Assembly: GCF_001279725.1 (NCBI RefSeq)
Contig: NZ_LGDE01000057.1
Location: 55,520 to 119,519, forward strand
DNA from: Streptomyces sp. WM4235
GTDB lineage: Bacteria; Actinomycetota; Actinomycetes; Streptomycetales; Streptomycetaceae
Direction of reading: 5' to 3'
DNA: 64,000 bases
Both the position numbers and the translations under genes were made by a program. Position 1 is the stretch's first letter. The number at the start of each line of letters is the position of its first letter. This document shows, one piece after another, positions 21,631 through 30,562 of the stretch. A model generated the notes under the pieces. The model ran no database searches and was not told the DNA's origin. It was given only the letters and a program-made list of their open reading frames with translations.

Positions 21631-23433
21631 CTACTGGCCCGACTTCTTGCGCTCCCTCTCGTATTCCTCGACGTTGACGTTGTGCTCGTCGTTGGTGACG
21701 GCGAACAGCGTCTTGTTCTCGTTGACGGACACGAAGTAGTACCAGGGGCCGGGTTCCGGGTTCGTCGCCGCCTTGAGCGCGTCGGCGCCCGGGTTGCTGA
21801 TCGGACCCGCGGGCAGACCCACGATCTTGTACGTGTTGTAGGGGTCGGCGATCTGGCGCAGTTCCTTGACCGAACCGACGTCGAGGGTGCTCTGGCCCTT
21901 GATGTAGTTGATCGTGGAGTCGAAGTCGAGCAGACCGTTCGTCTCGGTGTTGCCCGGCTTGAGGCGGTTGTAGACCACGCGCGAGATCTTGTCGAAGTCG
22001 TGCTGGTACTTGCCCTCGGCCTGGACGAGGCTCGCGACGGTGACGAGTTCGAGGGGGTTCTTCAGGCCCATCTTCGTGGCCTGGCCCTTGACGTCGGCGT
22101 TCGCGTACTCCTGGCTCGCCTTGGCGACCATCTGCTTGAGCAGGGCCTCCGGCTTCATGTCCTTGCCCAGGTCGTAGCGGGCCGGGTAGAGGAAGCCTTC
22201 CAGCGGGTCCTTGATGTCCTTGTTGGAGTTGGCCCAGTCCGGCAGGCCGAGGTTCTTGGACTCCTTGGTCGCCACGTCCTTCGTGGTGCCGGGCTTGAGG
22301 GAGAGCTTCTTGTCGATCAGGGTGTAGATCTCGAAGTTGCGCTTGCCCTCGGGGATCGTGAGCACGTTCAGGGCCGAGGGGTCGAGCATGATCTCGACCG
22401 CGGACCTGGCGGACATCTCCTTCTTGAGGGAGTAGACGCCCGGCTGGATGGACTTGCCCTTGGGGTTGGCCTCGGCGGCGGCGGCGAAGGCCTCCGCGCT
22501 GGCCACGACGCCCGCCTTCTTGAGGAGCTGGCCCATGAGCATCAGGCCCGCGTTCTTGGGGATCTCCACGTCGACGGTCTCGTCGTTGCCCGTGCCGGCG
22601 AAGTCCGCGGCGGAGCTGAACTTGCCCTTGAGGTAGGTGTAGCCGTAGTAGCCGCCCCCGCCGACGACGCCCACGATCACGAGGGCGGCGATCAGGCACG
22701 CGGCGCCGCTGCGCTTCGTCGTGTCCTTCGAACGGCCCGACCTGCGCCCGCCGCCCGACCCGTCGGGGTCGCCGCCGGCGACGTCCTCCTCCTCGCGCTC
22801 CTCCGTCAGGAGGTCGCCGTCCTGTGCCTCGGCCCCGGGCTCGGGCTCCAGGTGCCGCCGGCCCGGCGGCCGCGGCGGCGGGTAGGCGTCGGGGGTGCTG
22901 TACAGGTCGGGGGCCTCGCCGGGGTAGGCGCCCGCGTTCTGCTGGGTGTACGGGTCCACGCCGGCGTACGGGTCCACCGTCGCGGGCCCGGGGACGTACT
23001 GGCCCTGGCCGGTGTCCCAGACCTGGTCGCCGTACGGCTGCTGAGGCCCCTGGGGCTGCTGCTGGTGGGGTTGCTGCGGGGGAAGCTGCTGCCCGCCCTG
23101 CTGCTGGGCGGGCTGCTGCTGGGGGTATCCCTGCTGCGGGTACTGCTGCTGGTTCGGGTACTGCTGCGGGTCCTGGTACTGCGGGTCCGGGTACTGCGCC
23201 TGCGGGTACTGCTGCTGCGCGTACTGCTGCCGGTACTGCGGATCCGCGTACGAGGGCGGGCCGGTCTGGGGGTCCGGATGCTGCGGCGGCTGCTGCTGGT
23301 ACTGCTCCTGAGCGCCGGTGTCGTAAGGCGTCTGACCCTGTTGGACCGGATGCCCGGTCCACCCCTGGTCCCCGTACAGGGGGTCCTCGGGGTGCCACGG
23401 TTCGGGGGTGCGGCCCCGGCCATACTCAGTCAT
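21631..23433 (-). CDS. mltG: Endolytic transglycosylase MltG with long disordered N-terminus
   Basis: YceG/MltG cleaves nascent glycan strands at the membrane and helps set glycan length. About 600 residues. Residues 1-240 are cytoplasmic and low-complexity: a Gln/Pro/Tyr-rich tract at 40-135, then an acidic segment. One transmembrane helix is at 244-267 and the extracellular YceG domain at about 285-600. The catalytic glutamate is probably Glu473, in ASLVQAEGKYQHD, followed by VYNRLKPG. The ATG at 23433 has an AGGGGA site close by. It lies between ruvX and aroE, as in other actinobacteria. Confidence 0.94.
   Translation of the reverse strand: MTEYGRGRTPEPWHPEDPLYGDQGWTGHPVQQGQTPYDTGAQEQYQQQPPQHPDPQTGPPSYADPQYRQQYAQQQYPQAQYPDPQYQDPQQYPNQQQYPQQGYPQQQPAQQQGGQQLPPQQPHQQQPQGPQQPYGDQVWDTGQGQYVPGPATVDPYAGVDPYTQQNAGAYPGEAPDLYSTPDAYPPPRPPGRRHLEPEPGAEAQDGDLLTEEREEEDVAGGDPDGSGGGRRSGRSKDTTKRSGAACLIAALVIVGVVGGGGYYGYTYLKGKFSSAADFAGTGNDETVDVEIPKNAGLMLMGQLLKKAGVVASAEAFAAAAEANPKGKSIQPGVYSLKKEMSARSAVEIMLDPSALNVLTIPEGKRNFEIYTLIDKKLSLKPGTTKDVATKESKNLGLPDWANSNKDIKDPLEGFLYPARYDLGKDMKPEALLKQMVAKASQEYANADVKGQATKMGLKNPLELVTVASLVQAEGKYQHDFDKISRVVYNRLKPGNTETNGLLDFDSTINYIKGQSTLDVGSVKELRQIADPYNTYKIVGLPAGPISNPGADALKAATNPEPGPWYYFVSVNENKTLFAVTNDEHNVNVEEYERERKKSGQ
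23029..23316 (-). repeat. Coding Gln/Pro/Tyr-rich repeat tract in mltG
   Basis: This encodes about residues 40-135 of MltG, made of degenerate units such as QQYPQ, PDPQY and QQGYP. At the DNA level the CTG/CTGC repetition is imperfect. It is a protein-level low-complexity repeat, not a CRISPR or mobile repeat. Confidence 0.8.
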
Positions 23434-23559
23434 CGATCCCCTAGAGCCGCGAGACGGAGGCAGCGGCTTCGTTGCCGCGGCACCCGGTTCCGCCTCTGAA
23501 GTGGTGGGCGACGGCTGTTCGAATGCCGCCACATCGCGCGGAACGTTACCGTATCGCGA

Positions 23560-24030
23560 TCAGACAACCACTTCGACGCACTCGCCGGGCGGATTACCCG
23601 ATACCCGTTCGGTCTCAAGAGCGGTTTGCAGGATCACGACGGCGGCCGCCTGGTCGATGACCGAGCGCCCCTTCTTCGCGTTCTTCCCGGACGCCCGTAG
23701 CCCCTGGGCTGCGGTGACCGTGGTCATCCGCTCGTCCACGAGACGGACCGTCACCGGCTTGATGCCCTTGGCCAGTTCGTTCGCGAAGGCACGCACCTTG
23801 ACCGCGGCCGGCCCCTCCCGCCCGCTGAGCGAGCGGGGAAGGCCGACCACGACTTCGAGGGGCTCGTACTCCGCGACGAGCTGCCGCAGCCGCCGGTGGG
23901 CGAAGGGGATGTCCCGTCCCGGCACGGTTTCCACCGGTGTGGCCAGCACCCCGTCGGGGTCGCACGAGGCAACCCCGATCCGGGCGTCACCGACATCGAC
24001 GGCCAGCCGGCGGCCGCGGCGCAGTGTCAT
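23560..24030 (-). CDS. ruvX: RuvX/YqgF family RNase H-fold nuclease
   Basis: Holliday-junction-resolvase-like protein implicated in 16S rRNA 5' processing or recombination. 156 residues. The first acidic residue is in [15 protein letters not shown], the central glutamate in [13 protein letters not shown], and the last Asp in [15 protein letters not shown]. These are the conserved active-site positions of the family. Its ATG at 24030 overlaps the alaS stop (ATGA). Confidence 0.93.
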   Translation of the reverse strand: MTLRRGRRLAVDVGDARIGVASCDPDGVLATPVETVPGRDIPFAHRRLRQLVAEYEPLEVVVGLPRSLSGREGPAAVKVRAFANELAKGIKPVTVRLVDERMTTVTAAQGLRASGKNAKKGRSVIDQAAAVVILQTALETERVSGNPPGECVEVVV

Positions 24031-26714
24031 CGGGCGGTCTCGCCCACGAGCCGCTCGACGGCCGCGACGGCGTCGCCGATGGCGGCCGGGTTCTGACCGC
24101 CGCCCTGGGCGACGTCGGGCTTGCCGCCGCCGCCACCACCGAGGGTCTTGGCGGCGGTGCGCACCAGGTCACCGGCCTTGAGGCCGCGTTCGCGGGCGGC
24201 CTCGTTGGTGGCGATGACCGTCAGCGGGCGGCCGCCCGCCACGGTGAACAGGGCCACGACGGCCGGGCGGTCGCCCTGCCCCGGCGCCTGGGCGAGCCGG
24301 CCGCGCACGTCGAGGACGAGCTTGCGCAGGTCGTCGGCGCCGGTGCCGTCCGGCACCTGGCCGGTGACGAGCGCGACGCCCCGTACGTCCTGGGCGCCGG
24401 CGGCGAGACCGGCGGCGGCCTGGAGGACCTTCTCCGCGCGGAACTTCTCGATCTCCTTCTCGGCGTCCTTCAGCTTGCCGAGCATGGAGGCGATCTTCTC
24501 CGGCAGCTCCTCCGGACGGCCCTTGACCAGCTCCTGGAGCTGGGCGACGACCGTGTGCTCCTTGGCGAGGAAGTTGTACGCGTCCACGCCCACGAGGGCC
24601 TCGACGCGGCGCACGCCGGAGCCGATGGACGACTCGCCGAGCAGCTTCACCAGGCCCAGCTGGGCCGTGTTGCCGACGTGCGTGCCGCCGCACAGCTCCT
24701 TGGAGAAGTCGCCGATGGTCACGACGCGCACCCGCTCGCCGTACTTCTCGCCGAACTCGGCGATGGCGCCCTGCTTCTTCGCCTCGTCGATGCTCATGAT
24801 CTCGGCGGTGACGTCCAGCTCGCGCGAGAGCACGTCGTTGATCTTCTGCTCGACGTCGGTGAGGACCGTGCCGGGGACGGCGTTCGGGGAGCCGAAGTCG
24901 AAGCGGAAGCGGCCGGGCGAGTTCTCGGAACCGGCCTGGGCGGCCGTCGGGCCGAGGGCGTCGCGCAGCGCCTGGTGCGTCAGGTGCGTGGCCGAGTGGG
25001 CGCGGGCGATGGCCCGGCGGCGGTTGACGTCGATGGCGGCGTACGCCGAGGCGCCCACCGTCACCTCGCCGACCTGGACGGAACCCTTGTGCACGGAGAC
25101 GCCCGGGACGGGCTGCTGTACGTCGCGGATGACGACGACGGCGCCGGAGTCGAGCTTGATCCGGCCCTGGTCGGCGAGCTGGCCGCCGCCCTCGGCGTAG
25201 AAGGGGGTGCGGTCGAGGACGATCTCGACCTCGTCGCCCTCGGAGGCGGCGGGCGCGGAGACGCCGTTGACCAGCAGGCCGACGATCGTGGACTCGCCCT
25301 GGTTGGTGGCGTAGCCGGTGAACTCGGTGGCTCCGGCGCCGTCGGCGATCTCCCGGTAGGCGGACATGTCCGCGTGGCCGGTCTTCTTGGCCTTGGCGTC
25401 GGCCTTGGCGCGGTCGCGCTGCTCCTGCATCAGGCGGCGGAAGCCGGGCTCGTCCACGGAGAGGCCCTGTTCGGCGGCCATCTCCAGGGTGAGGTCGATC
25501 GGGAAGCCCCAGGTGTCGTGGAGCAGGAACGCCTTGTCGCCGGAGAGGACGGTGCCGCCGGTGGCCTTGGTCTCGCTCACGGCGGTGTCGAGGATGTTCG
25601 TGCCGCCCTTGACGGCCTTCAGGAAGGCGGCTTCCTCGGCGAGGGCGACGGTCTCGATGCGCTTGCGGTCGGTGACCAGCTCCGGGTACTGCTGCCCCAT
25701 CGTGTCGATCACGACGTCCACGAGCTCCTGGACGACGGGACCGGTGGCGCCCATGAGGCGCATGTTGCGGATGGCGCGGCGCATGATGCGGCGCAGCACG
25801 TAGCCGCGGCCCTCGTTGCCGGGGGTCACGCCGTCACCGATGAGCATCACCGAGGTGCGGATGTGGTCGGCGACCACGCGCATCGAGACGTCGGTGCCGT
25901 GGGCGGCCCCGTACTGGACGCCGGTGAGCTCGGTGGCCTTGTCCATGACCACGCGCAGGGTGTCGGTCTCGTACATGTTCCGCACGCCCTGCAGGATCAT
26001 GGCGAGACGTTCGAGGCCGAGACCGGTGTCGATGTTCTTCGACGGCAGGTCGCCGAGGATCGGGAAGTCTTCCTTCCCGTCGCCGGCGCCGCGCTCGAAC
26101 TGCATGAAGACCAGGTTCCAGATCTCCACGTAGCGCTCGTCGTTGACGGCGGGGCCGCCCTCGACGCCGAACTCCGGGCCGCGGTCGTAGTTGATCTCCG
26201 AGCACGGGCCACAGGGTCCGGGGACGCCCATGGACCAGAAGTTGTCCTTCTTGCCCAGGCGCTGGATGCGCTCGGCGGGGACGCCGACCACGTCGCGCCA
26301 GATCGTCTCGGCCTCGTCGTCGTCGAGGTAGACGGTGATCCAGAGCTTCTCGGGTTCGAGGCCGTAGCCGCCGTCCGCCACGGAGCCGGTGAGCAGCTCC
26401 CAGGCGTACTTGATGGCGCCTTCCTTGAAGTAGTCCCCGAAGGAGAAGTTGCCGCACATCTGGAAGAACGTGCCGTGGCGGGTGGTCTTGCCGACCTCTT
26501 CGATGTCCGGGGTGCGGACGCACTTCTGCACGCTCGTGGCCCGCGGGGCCGGGGGCTTGGTCTCGCCGAGGAAGTACGGCTTGAAGGGGACCATGCCCGC
26601 GTTGACCAGCAGCAGAGTCGGGTCGTCCGCGATGAGCGACGCCGAAGGGACAACGGTGTGACCGCGCTCCTCGAAGAAGCTCAGCCAGCGGCGGCGGATT
26701 TCAGCCGACTCCAT
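24027..26714 (-). CDS. alaS: Alanyl-tRNA synthetase
   Basis: 895 residues, full length. The class II catalytic core begins at the N-terminus ([21 protein letters not shown]), with [21 protein letters not shown] as motif 2. The editing domain contains [19 protein letters not shown] and the zinc-site cysteine motif [17 protein letters not shown]-terminal oligomerisation/DHHA1 domain ends with a Gly-rich [15 protein letters not shown]. The ATG at 26714 shares one base with the stop of the upstream small membrane gene. Confidence 0.98.
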   Translation of the reverse strand: MESAEIRRRWLSFFEERGHTVVPSASLIADDPTLLLVNAGMVPFKPYFLGETKPPAPRATSVQKCVRTPDIEEVGKTTRHGTFFQMCGNFSFGDYFKEGAIKYAWELLTGSVADGGYGLEPEKLWITVYLDDDEAETIWRDVVGVPAERIQRLGKKDNFWSMGVPGPCGPCSEINYDRGPEFGVEGGPAVNDERYVEIWNLVFMQFERGAGDGKEDFPILGDLPSKNIDTGLGLERLAMILQGVRNMYETDTLRVVMDKATELTGVQYGAAHGTDVSMRVVADHIRTSVMLIGDGVTPGNEGRGYVLRRIMRRAIRNMRLMGATGPVVQELVDVVIDTMGQQYPELVTDRKRIETVALAEEAAFLKAVKGGTNILDTAVSETKATGGTVLSGDKAFLLHDTWGFPIDLTLEMAAEQGLSVDEPGFRRLMQEQRDRAKADAKAKKTGHADMSAYREIADGAGATEFTGYATNQGESTIVGLLVNGVSAPAASEGDEVEIVLDRTPFYAEGGGQLADQGRIKLDSGAVVVIRDVQQPVPGVSVHKGSVQVGEVTVGASAYAAIDVNRRRAIARAHSATHLTHQALRDALGPTAAQAGSENSPGRFRFDFGSPNAVPGTVLTDVEQKINDVLSRELDVTAEIMSIDEAKKQGAIAEFGEKYGERVRVVTIGDFSKELCGGTHVGNTAQLGLVKLLGESSIGSGVRRVEALVGVDAYNFLAKEHTVVAQLQELVKGRPEELPEKIASMLGKLKDAEKEIEKFRAEKVLQAAAGLAAGAQDVRGVALVTGQVPDGTGADDLRKLVLDVRGRLAQAPGQGDRPAVVALFTVAGGRPLTVIATNEAARERGLKAGDLVRTAAKTLGGGGGGKPDVAQGGGQNPAAIGDAVAAVERLVGETAR

Positions 26715-27067
26715 CAGTGGTCCTCATTCCGGTTGTACCCGGCCGCCGAGTGGTTCGTGCGGTGGGTGGTCTGGTCGTTCTCCAGGGCCCGCAGCCGTCG
26801 CGGCCCGGGGAGGGCGGTGACGTTGTCGGGCCGGTCGGGGTCCTGGTGGAGCCCCAATGCGTCGTTCAGCTCGTCCTCGCGCTGCGTCATTCCCGCCTTG
26901 ACGTCGAGGGCGAAGTCCTTGAGGCGGTGACCCGCCTCCACCGCCTTGTCGGCGGCCTGCGCGGCGAGGCTCTCCGGTGTCAGCTTCTTCAGCTGTCGGT
27001 TGACCTTGGTGGTGGCCCACACGCCGGCGGCGGCGCCGGCGGTGAACCAGAAGGCTCGGCGGAACAT
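26714..27067 (-). CDS. Small DUF6167-like membrane protein
   Basis: 117 residues of unknown function. An N-terminal hydrophobic helix ([21 protein letters not shown]) is followed by an Ala/Lys-rich helix and a hydrophilic tail. It is the conserved small gene found directly upstream of alaS in streptomycetes. It overlaps alaS by one base (TGATG) and lies 8 bp after the DUF948 gene, so the three genes form one operon. The start ATG at 27067 has a weak ribosome site. Confidence 0.75.
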   Translation of the reverse strand: MFRRAFWFTAGAAAGVWATTKVNRQLKKLTPESLAAQAADKAVEAGHRLKDFALDVKAGMTQREDELNDALGLHQDPDRPDNVTALPGPRRLRALENDQTTHRTNHSAAGYNRNEDH

Positions 27068-27075
27068 CGGAGGTC

Positions 27076-27507
27076 TCAGCCCTTCTGCTTCCGGCGCCGG
27101 GGCGTCGGCACCGTACGGCCGACGATCACGGTACGTCGGGATGTCTTCTTCGGCGCGCCGTCCGTGTTCTTGCCCAGCGCCTTGCGGACCCCGTAGCCGA
27201 AGGCGGCGACCTTGACCAGGGGGCCGCCGAAGGTGGAGGCGACGGTCGAGGACAGCGCGGAGGCGTTGGAGGTGACTTCCTGGACGTCGCTCGCGATGGC
27301 GTCGACCCGGTCGAGCTGGGTGCGGGCGGAGCGGACGGTCGTGGAGGCGTCGGCCAACAGCGGGACCGCCTGTTCGGTCACGTCGGCCACCATCTTGGTG
27401 GTCGCCTTCAGGACCTGGGCCAGCCTCACCAACACCACGGCGAGGAAGGAGACCAGAATGGCCCAGAAGACGGCCACGAGGATCCCGGCCACCTCTCCAC
27501 CGGACAC
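27076..27507 (-). CDS. DUF948 membrane-anchored protein
   Basis: About 143 residues. The N-terminal transmembrane helix is GILVAVFWAILVSFLAVVLV. A long helical region with the DUF948 pattern follows (LKATTKMVADVTEQAVPLL, then SDVQEVTSNASALSSTVAS), and the C-terminus is basic (PRRRKQKG). The GTG at 27507 matches the usual start Met-Ser-Gly-Gly-Glu-Val; an upstream ATG at 27528 is possible. Function is unknown. It is co-directional with the small membrane gene and alaS. Confidence 0.8.
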   Translation of the reverse strand: MSGGEVAGILVAVFWAILVSFLAVVLVRLAQVLKATTKMVADVTEQAVPLLADASTTVRSARTQLDRVDAIASDVQEVTSNASALSSTVASTFGGPLVKVAAFGYGVRKALGKNTDGAPKKTSRRTVIVGRTVPTPRRRKQKG

Positions 27508-27587
27508 TTCGCACCACTCTCTGCACATCGATCGCCACGTATAAAGGTCGTCGTCCGACCCTATCGCGCCGGAGATCCCCGCCCGTA

Positions 27588-27599
27588 CCGGAATTCCGG
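27588..27599. promoter_or_regulatory. Palindrome in the DUF948/STAND divergent region
   Basis: CCGGAATTCCGG is a perfect 12-bp palindrome in the 147-bp region between the divergent DUF948 and STAND ATPase genes. It could be an operator, but it could also be chance. Confidence 0.25.
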
Positions 27600-27654
27600 A
27601 GCCTCGGAGTCCGCCTTGTACGGGGCGCGTCCGGACCAGTACTCTCCGTGTCCC

Positions 27655-29868
27655 ATGCGACAGAGACCCCTTCGAAACAGGACCTGGGGCAATCTTCCCT
27701 CGGAGCTGAGCGAGTTCGTCGGCCGGGGTGACGAACTCGACGGGTTGGAACGGCTCCTCGGGACCTCGCGACTCGTGACGGTGACCGGGGTCGGGGGCGT
27801 GGGCAAGTCCCGGCTGGTGCTGGCGGCCGCCCACGAGCTGGAGGCGTCCGGAACCCCGGCCGAGCAGGAACGCTACTGCGACGGCGTGTGGTGGGCGGAG
27901 CTCTCCTGCGTGCGGGATCCGGCATACCTGGAGTTCACCGTCGCCGAGGCGCTCGGCCTGACCGACCACACCACCCGACCGCTGCGGACCGTCCTGACCG
28001 AGCACCTGGCGGAGCGCCGACTGCTGTTGGTCCTGGACGGGTTCGAGCAGCTGGTCGACGAGTGCGCGGTCCTGGTCCGGGAGCTGCTGCGCCGCTCCCC
28101 CGGTCTGCGGGTGCTGGCTGCGGGGCGACGTCCGCTGGAGGTGGACGGGGAGCTGGTCTTCCCGTTGGCCCCGCCGGTCGCCGAGGAGGCCTTGGCGCTG
28201 CTGGCGAGCCGGGCGTCGGCCCTCGACCCGGCCTTCGAGGTGACGGACGCCAACCGGGCGGCGCTGATCGGGCTGTGCGAGCGGCTCGACGGGATCCCGC
28301 TGGCGCTGGAGCTGGCGGCGGGCCGGCTGCGCGCGCTGGCTCCGGAGCAGGTGTCGGCCCGGCTGGCGGACCGGTTCGCCCTGCTGACGGGCGGGGCGCG
28401 CGGGGCGTTGCCGCGACACCGGACGCTGCGTACGGCGATCGGCTGGAGCCACGAGCTGTGCACGCCGCCGGAGCGCCTGCTGTGGGCGCGGCTCTCGGTC
28501 TTCGCCGGGCAGTTCGACCTCGACGCCGCCGAGTACGTGTGCGCCGGTCGGGACCTGCCGGTGGAGTCCGTGCTGGACCTGGTCGGGGAGTTGCTGACCC
28601 AGTCGCTGTTGGTGAAGGAGGAGACCCCGGCCGGGGTGCGCTACCGGATGCTGGAGACCGTGCGGCTGTACGGCGCGGGCTGGCTGGAGTCGCTGGGCGA
28701 CGCCGGGCGGCTGCGGCGACGGCACCGGGACTGGTACATGGGGCTGGCGACCTGGTGCGAGCTGGACTGGTTCAGTCCGCGTCAGCGGGAGGTGGCCGCG
28801 CTGGTGGAGGCCGAGCTGCCGAACCTGCGGCTGGCCCTGGAGTGCTGCCTCGACGAACCGGAGGAGCTGCATCTGGGCCAGTACCTGACGGGCACCCTCT
28901 GGTTCTACTGGGCGGGCTGCGGCCGGCTCACCGAGGGCCGGCACTGGCTGGACCGCACGCTGGAGCACGTTCCGGGCCCGGAGTACGAGAACTCGCGGCT
29001 GAAGGCGCTCTGGGTGCTGGGGTACGTCGCCGCCCTCCAGGGCGACCCGGTGGCCTCGATGAGCGCCCTGTACGAGTGCCGGGACGGCGCGGCCCGCACC
29101 GGGAACCCGGTGGCCGCGGCGTACGCGGTGCACCGCCTGGGCTGTCTGGCCCTGGTCTCGGACGACATGACGCGGGCCCGGGAGCTGTTGGGCACGGCGT
29201 TGGAGCGCTACCGGGAGGCCGGTGAGCTGAACAGCAACGTGTTGATGTGCCAGGTGGAGCTGGCGATGTCGCTGGCCTTCCTGGGGGAGCCGGCCGGCGC
29301 GCTCTCGTTGTGCGAGGAGGTCCGGGAGATCTGCGAGGAGCGCGGGGAGCTCTGGACGAAGGCGTACGCGCTGTACGTGCTGGCGTACGCGGCGCTCGAC
29401 GCCGGGGACACGGGGCGGGCGCGGTCACTGCTGACCGAGTGCGTGGAGATCAACCACGCGTTCCGGGACCTGGTGGGGTTGGTCCTCGCGATCGAGCTGC
29501 TGGCCCTGGTCACGGTGACGGAGGGGCATCCGACGGAGGCGGCGGTGCTCCAGGGCGCGGCCGAGCCGATGTGGGACGGGGTCGGGCTGCGGCTCTTCGG
29601 CTCGGGGTACTTCAACGCGCCCCGGCTGATGTGCCTGGAGCGCGCGGGCGAGCTGATCGGCACCGAGCACTACGCGGCCGGCGCCCGGCACGGGCGGGCC
29701 CTGTCCTCGGAAGCGCTGGTGGAACGGGCGTTGCGGGGGCCGCAGCCTGCTCCCGCGGCCGCGCTGCCGAGGCCTCGTACGATGCCCACCCGGACGGCGG
29801 GCCGCGCGGGGGCGGGCGCGGACAACAGGAAGCCCGCCGGCTCCCCCAAGGGGGAACCGGCGGGCTGA
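27655..29868 (+). CDS. STAND/NB-ARC ATPase with TPR-like repeats (AfsR-like, no HTH)
   Basis: About 737 residues. The protein opens directly with a STAND module: LPSELSEFVGRGDELDGLE, Walker A GVGGVGKS (residues 45-52), Walker B-like RRLLLVLDGFEQL, then GIPLALELAAGRLR and a winged-helix-like segment. The C-terminal half has TPR-like helical repeats (about residues 380-640). Related Streptomyces regulators carry an N-terminal BTAD/HTH or a C-terminal LuxR domain; neither is present. No Shine-Dalgarno is seen before the ATG at 27655. The last codons lie inside a terminator hairpin. Target unknown. Confidence 0.8.
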   Translation: MRQRPLRNRTWGNLPSELSEFVGRGDELDGLERLLGTSRLVTVTGVGGVGKSRLVLAAAHELEASGTPAEQERYCDGVWWAELSCVRDPAYLEFTVAEALGLTDHTTRPLRTVLTEHLAERRLLLVLDGFEQLVDECAVLVRELLRRSPGLRVLAAGRRPLEVDGELVFPLAPPVAEEALALLASRASALDPAFEVTDANRAALIGLCERLDGIPLALELAAGRLRALAPEQVSARLADRFALLTGGARGALPRHRTLRTAIGWSHELCTPPERLLWARLSVFAGQFDLDAAEYVCAGRDLPVESVLDLVGELLTQSLLVKEETPAGVRYRMLETVRLYGAGWLESLGDAGRLRRRHRDWYMGLATWCELDWFSPRQREVAALVEAELPNLRLALECCLDEPEELHLGQYLTGTLWFYWAGCGRLTEGRHWLDRTLEHVPGPEYENSRLKALWVLGYVAALQGDPVASMSALYECRDGAARTGNPVAAAYAVHRLGCLALVSDDMTRARELLGTALERYREAGELNSNVLMCQVELAMSLAFLGEPAGALSLCEEVREICEERGELWTKAYALYVLAYAALDAGDTGRARSLLTECVEINHAFRDLVGLVLAIELLALVTVTEGHPTEAAVLQGAAEPMWDGVGLRLFGSGYFNAPRLMCLERAGELIGTEHYAAGARHGRALSSEALVERALRGPQPAPAAALPRPRTMPTRTAGRAGAGADNRKPAGSPKGEPAG
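29831..29866. terminator. Hairpin inside the STAND gene 3' end, serving rpsD
   Basis: 17-nt arms (29831-29847 and 29850-29866) pair with one mismatch. The hairpin overlaps the last 12 codons of the STAND ATPase gene and lies 30 bp beyond the rpsD stop. It probably terminates both convergent transcripts. Confidence 0.65.
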
Positions 29869-29895
29869 CCAGCCTGTGAGGCTACGTCCGCCGAA

Positions 29896-30507
29896 TCAGC
29901 GGGCGTAGTACTCGACGACGAGCTGCTCGTCGCAGATGACCGGAATTTCCTTGCGGTTCGGGTCGCGGTCCAGGCGGAAGGCCAGGGCCTTCAGGTTGAC
30001 CTGCAGGTAACGGGGGGTCTCGCCCTCGCCTGCGTAGCCACCCTCGCGGGCAACCTGGAACGGAACCTTCTCGCGGCTGCGCTCGCGCACCGTGATGACG
30101 TCGTCCGGGCGGACACGGAACGACGGCTTGTCGACCTTGCCACCGTTGACCTCGATGTGGCCGTGAACGACCATCTGGCGGGCCTGGTAGATGGTGCGGG
30201 CGATGCCCGAACGCAGAACCAGGGCGTCGAGGCGACGCTCGAGCTCGACGACAAGCGCCTCGCCCGTCTTGCCTTCGGCCTTCTTGGCGCGGTCGTACGC
30301 GCGGGCCATCTGACGCTCAGAGATGTCGTACTGAGCGCGCAGACGCTGCTTCTCCAGCAGACGAACCTTGTAGTCCGAGTTCTGCTTGCGGCCACGGCCG
30401 TGCTCGCCCGGCGGGTAGGGGCGGGCCTCGAAGTACTTGACGGCCTTCGGGGTCAGCGCAATGCCGAGGGCACGCGACTTCTTGACCTTGGGTCGCTTCT
30501 GGTTCAC
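29896..30507 (-). CDS. rpsD: 30S ribosomal protein S4
   Basis: Primary 16S rRNA-binding protein. 203 residues. The N-terminal region ([19 protein letters not shown]) lacks the four-cysteine zinc site, so this is the zinc-independent (C-minus) form. The S4 RNA-binding domain is [28 protein letters not shown]. The GTG start at 30507 has a GGAGGT site upstream. It stands alone here rather than in the alpha operon, as in other streptomycetes. Confidence 0.97.
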   Translation of the reverse strand: MNQKRPKVKKSRALGIALTPKAVKYFEARPYPPGEHGRGRKQNSDYKVRLLEKQRLRAQYDISERQMARAYDRAKKAEGKTGEALVVELERRLDALVLRSGIARTIYQARQMVVHGHIEVNGGKVDKPSFRVRPDDVITVRERSREKVPFQVAREGGYAGEGETPRYLQVNLKALAFRLDRDPNRKEIPVICDEQLVVEYYAR

Positions 30508-30531
30508 GTGGAACCTACCTCCATGTAAGTT
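30503..30531 (+). promoter_or_regulatory. Predicted promoter of the DUF2470 gene
   Basis: A -35 hexamer TTCACG (30503-30508) and a -10 hexamer TAAGTT (30526-30531) have a 17-bp spacer, predicting a start near 30538. The -35 overlaps the rpsD start codon on the other strand. Confidence 0.5.
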
Positions 30532-30548
30532 AGGTGAGGCTTACCTTA
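30530..30548 (+). promoter_or_regulatory. Iron box (DmdR/IdeR operator)
   Basis: TTAGGTGAGGCTTACCTTA matches the 19-bp IdeR/DmdR consensus (TTAGGTTAGGCTAACCTAA) at 16 positions. It covers the end of the predicted -10 and the start site of the DUF2470 gene, a classic repressor position. It also lies 23 bp from the rpsD start on the other side. Confidence 0.8.
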
Positions 30549-30562
30549 GCGAGGAGGACGTA

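Noticed and set aside
23029..23316. Regular repeats suggestive of a CRISPR array
   Set aside because: The repeats are coding, degenerate, short-period and lack spacers; they encode the Gln/Pro/Tyr tract of MltG.
23937..26930. A 997-codon open frame antisense to alaS
   Set aside because: Low-complexity composition (His/Gly/Asp/Arg runs) forced by alaS codon bias; no homology.
27076..29133. DUF948 protein with a 540-residue N-terminal extension
   Set aside because: The extra part is antisense to the STAND ATPase and is Gln/Arg/Pro low complexity. Family homology starts at the GTG at 27507.
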